Below are positions 61,458 to 64,000 of a stretch of DNA of 64,000 nt, one piece after another (positions within the stretch are counted from its first letter, which is position 1; each line of letters starts with the position of its first letter). Source of the stretch: Croceitalea rosinachiae (GTDB lineage: Bacteria > Bacteroidota > Bacteroidia > Flavobacteriales > Flavobacteriaceae); contig NZ_JAVRHR010000002.1 in assembly GCF_031846445.1 (NCBI RefSeq), forward strand, positions 868,001-932,000. The letters are read 5' to 3'. The translations under genes were made by a program, and so were the position numbers. Under the pieces are notes generated by a model that saw nothing but the letters and a program-made list of their open reading frames with translations, had not been told where the DNA came from and did not search any database.

Positions 61458-62663
61458 TTATTCCGTCCAAAATTCTGGCACTTCGGCGCCACCCAAAACA
61501 GTACAATCACCACATGCTCGTTGTACAATAAAAAATGGTCCTTCACCGGCCTGAGGTGTATCATTATCGGCAGCAAAACGAACAGCATTTGTTTCATAAA
61601 TTGGTAGTAAAATACAACTGCCAAATTCGGAAAGAACCGGAGCAGATCTACGACAAGGGCTTACATAGGGTGGCAAAGGTTCATCTGGATAAAAGTCCGT
61701 ATAATTAAAAAATATGCGCTTTTCCGTTACGGAGGCCACATCAAAAAAGCCAAGGACCTTCTCTTCTTCATCTTGCTCAGAGAAAACGTTTCCTTCCAAA
61801 AAACCGGGCTGTGTCTCTGAGAAAAGACTTTCGCTGCCAGAGAATTGCCCCAACGTTTCATAAAAAGAAAAAGCAACGTTGGACTGTATGAGCTGTCGCA
61901 CTAGAATGGTGTAGCGATGTGAAATGATATAATTGTTCCGATTAATAAACCGGACCATAAAATTACTGACCCTATCCTCTTGTAAATCGCTGGTGTTGGT
62001 CAGGATAATTTCATTGGAAAAATCCGTGCCATAACAAGTACGTTCTTCATTCTCTTTGGCTACTTTTACCATCTCACAGCTTCCTTCTGATGCTTCTTCC
62101 AAATCAAAAGGCGACCAATCAGGAGCAATAACTCGATAAGTCTCTTCGTAGGTATAACGGTAGTTCACCGAACTGCCGGTAGGGTCAAAACTATCGACCA
62201 AAATTGCAATACCATCGTCGCCATCATCATTGGTCATACGTTCAGCCCTTACCCCATCTATTTGAGTAGCTGGGGGTAATAGTATTTCATTAGAACTATA
62301 GGATCTACCATCTTGTGTCTCTATGCGCAATTGATAAGCCGTGTTCGGCAGGGCGGCAAAGGCTTGCGTCGACACATAAACGCCAGGATTCGTCTCTTCA
62401 AAGTTGAACGTGACACTGCCTGCAATAACCCTTACATTGGCATTTGATTCGGCAGAGGGACCATCTGCTTCAAATTCAAACGTACGGGTCAGAAACACCT
62501 GCTGTTGCTTCATCTCATTGGTAATGGTAGCCTCGACCACTATAGCGCTTTCAAAATCGCTGAATTCAGCTTCAAAGGGCTCAATACACCCATAAAAGCA
62601 AAGACTTATGATGAAAATTAAAGACCATAATTTCATACTTTTTTTTACCCACTGCATCATCAT
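61458..62663 (-). CDS. DUF4249 lipoprotein, paralogue 1 of 3
   Basis: A 401-residue lipoprotein (lipobox FYGC), the copy nearest the receptor gene. Same framework as the others; variable segments WSPFDLEEASEGSCEMVKV and RRSAPVLSEFGSCILLPIY. The C-terminal CGDCTVLGGAEVPEFWTE is conserved. It starts 5 nt after the TonB-dependent receptor stop, so receptor and lipoproteins form one operon. The likely role is capture or lid function for the receptor's substrate. Confidence 0.85.
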   Translation of the reverse strand: MMMQWVKKSMKLWSLIFIISLCFYGCIEPFEAEFSDFESAIVVEATITNEMKQQQVFLTRTFEFEADGPSAESNANVRVIAGSVTFNFEETNPGVYVSTQAFAALPNTAYQLRIETQDGRSYSSNEILLPPATQIDGVRAERMTNDDGDDGIAILVDSFDPTGSSVNYRYTYEETYRVIAPDWSPFDLEEASEGSCEMVKVAKENEERTCYGTDFSNEIILTNTSDLQEDRVSNFMVRFINRNNYIISHRYTILVRQLIQSNVAFSFYETLGQFSGSESLFSETQPGFLEGNVFSEQDEEEKVLGFFDVASVTEKRIFFNYTDFYPDEPLPPYVSPCRRSAPVLSEFGSCILLPIYETNAVRFAADNDTPQAGEGPFFIVQRACGDCTVLGGAEVPEFWTE

Positions 62664-62668
62664 TGGTA

Positions 62669-64000
62669 TTAAAATTTAAAATTATAGGTTATTGTAGGTA
62701 CGGGAATCGCAAAGATTGAACTTTGAAAAGCCTTGATATCCCCATCTTCTGTGACAAAGAATACGGAATACGGATTGTTCCTTCCCAAAACGTTATAAAT
62801 TGAAAAGCTCCAAAAGCTATGGGCAAATTTTTTGATTTTGTGATTCCCCTCCATATTGAAGCTTAAATCCAACCTGTAATAATCTGGAATCCTGAACTTG
62901 TTTCTGTCACTATAAAATACAAACTCTGAATTGTTGAACTCAAAACTACCAATAGGAAAAGTAACTGGACGACCAGTCTGATATACAAAATTTGCAGAAG
63001 CACTCAATCGCTTTGTAAACTTATAATTGGCAACCACGCTCACATCATGTGGCTTGTCAAAATTAGATGGGAAAAATTCGCCGTTATTGACCCTTTCTTC
63101 GCTGAATTCGCTATCTAACCTAACAAAAGAACGAGAATAGGTGTAACCCAACCAACCATTCAATTTACCTTCATTTTTTTTCAATAAAAATTCCACTCCA
63201 TACGCTTTTCCATCACCTTGTATAACTTCAGTTTCAATAGCTTCATTTAACAATAACTGGGCACCTACTTTATAATCCAATAAGTTTTTTTGCCTTTTAT
63301 AATACCCCTCGAGGCTTAGCTCATATTTATTTCCCTCAAAGTTTTTGTACAATCCAAGAGAAACTTGATTTGCTTGTTGAGGTTCAATATTCAGATCAGA
63401 AAGTTTCCAAGTATCCGTAGGCGATACCGTAGTATTGTTTGAAAGTGTATGAATATATTGATACGCATTGTTATAACTTGCCTTAATCGAGAAGGTTGGA
63501 TCTAAAAAATACCGTGCCGAAAACCTTGCTTCTGGCCCGCCATACGTTTCAATGATTTCATTATCATCAAATTCCTCTGTTCCCGTTTGAGTGCCATTAT
63601 TGAGTGGTGCATTTTCTTGATAGGTACGCTGGATTCCTGCACCAAGTGCAAAATAAAAGGAATATCGAAGACCCATATCAATTAATAGTTTATCACTTAC
63701 TTTATAACTATCAGATAGAAAAACGGCTGATTCCAATGCGCGTTCTTCGGGTATCGCCAACGGTATGATTTCGGATTCGTTACCTAATGGATTTATATTA
63801 CCAGGAGAAACATTGTATAATTTGCTGGCAAAACCATAATCAAACGTATGCTTATCATTATATATATACTTCATTTTGAGCTTTAGCTCAGTTTCATTGT
63901 TTTTATAACCCAAATCAAAATCATCATTTGATTCTCCGTCAAATTCAATACCAAATCGGTACTCGCTGTTTGAAAGGATAACATCCATCGCGTTCTTGTC
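62669..64000 (-). CDS. TonB-dependent receptor, C-terminal part (5' end outside window)
   Basis: The open frame reaches the window edge with no start of its own, so only the last 444 residues or so are visible. They form a TonB-dependent beta barrel: strand motifs YIYNDKHTFDYGFASKLY, RYFLDPTFSIKASYNNAY, ANQVSLGLYKNFEGNKYELSLEGYYKRQ (split across strands), GWLGYTYSRSFVRL, and the end FSIYNVLGRNNPYSVFFV with terminal Phe in TITYNFKF. It imports an unknown ligand across the outer membrane using TonB/ExbBD energy. First gene of the receptor-DUF4249 x3-MG2-like operon. Confidence 0.88.
   Translation of the reverse strand, partial: DKNAMDVILSNSEYRFGIEFDGESNDDFDLGYKNNETELKLKMKYIYNDKHTFDYGFASKLYNVSPGNINPLGNESEIIPLAIPEERALESAVFLSDSYKVSDKLLIDMGLRYSFYFALGAGIQRTYQENAPLNNGTQTGTEEFDDNEIIETYGGPEARFSARYFLDPTFSIKASYNNAYQYIHTLSNNTTVSPTDTWKLSDLNIEPQQANQVSLGLYKNFEGNKYELSLEGYYKRQKNLLDYKVGAQLLLNEAIETEVIQGDGKAYGVEFLLKKNEGKLNGWLGYTYSRSFVRLDSEFSEERVNNGEFFPSNFDKPHDVSVVANYKFTKRLSASANFVYQTGRPVTFPIGSFEFNNSEFVFYSDRNKFRIPDYYRLDLSFNMEGNHKIKKFAHSFWSFSIYNVLGRNNPYSVFFVTEDGDIKAFQSSIFAIPVPTITYNFKF

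Noticed and set aside
1..64000. tRNA, rRNA, CRISPR array, IS or phage elements
   Set aside because: I looked through the intergenic spaces and saw no cloverleaf, repeat-spacer array, transposase or integrase.

Overview
This window is chromosomal DNA of a Bacteroidota, most likely a marine Flavobacteriaceae. The evidence is its low GC content, the many Bacteroidota-type families (DUF4249, DUF2911, a TonB-dependent receptor with MG2-like and lipoprotein partners, class II KARI, SbsA/Big_5 Ig-like lipoproteins), weak ribosome binding sites with several TTG/GTG starts, and promoters of the TTG/TTTG-N17-19-TAnnTTTG type. I see no rRNA, tRNA, insertion sequence, phage or CRISPR.

Layout. 1-25.5 kb is mostly core: a truncated M16 zinc protease, DoxX, holA with a divergent HsdR-N nuclease-fold gene, a GT2 glycosyltransferase, an OmpA lipoprotein, a YciO/YrdC protein, an orphan membrane histidine kinase, a UvrD helicase, a DsrE protein and an M20 amidohydrolase. 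These are followed by an FMN/Fe-S glutamate-synthase-like protein with a degenerate OmpA paralogue, M1 peptidase plus patatin, recG, and the first copy of a two-gene exported beta-propeller/Ig-like cassette. 25.8-30.5 kb is the leucine operon leuC-leuD-leuA-like-leuB.

30.5-39.1 kb is an accessory block. It holds a short Crp/Fnr-type regulator, LtrA, an AI-2E-type permease, an FMN reductase, a 4-TM protein, an alginate-export-type porin, a second propeller/Ig-like cassette and a luciferase-like flavin monooxygenase. Each of its four transcription units is preceded by the same 14-bp dyad, TTAA(T/C)-N4-(A/G)TTAA. That is the architecture of a Crp/Fnr-family site, so the block looks like a self-contained local regulon. 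A gapN-like aldehyde dehydrogenase converges on it.

40.7-47.7 kb is the ilv operon on the minus strand (ilvD-ilvB-[exported NTF2]-[methyltransferase]-ilvN-ilvC). Its leader carries what I read as a complete transcription attenuator: an 18-codon peptide with eight Ile/Val codons, competing 1:2 and 2:3 pairings, and a strong intrinsic terminator. 48.5-52 kb is a 5-oxoproline module (NRAMP-like transporter-pxpA-pxpB-pxpC). Next come a zinc-finger/nuclease-fold hypothetical, a Tat-exported HisC-like aminotransferase, a lipoprotein amidohydrolase and a YifB-type ATPase. The window ends in a minus-strand outer-membrane uptake locus: a TonB-dependent receptor (5' end outside the window), three tandem DUF4249 lipoproteins with conserved frameworks and variable Cys-flanked segments, and an MG2-like exported protein.

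The most unusual items are the ilv attenuator, the local Crp/Fnr-type regulon and the duplicated propeller/Ig-like cassette. Identifications rest on reading motifs by eye; no database search was run.
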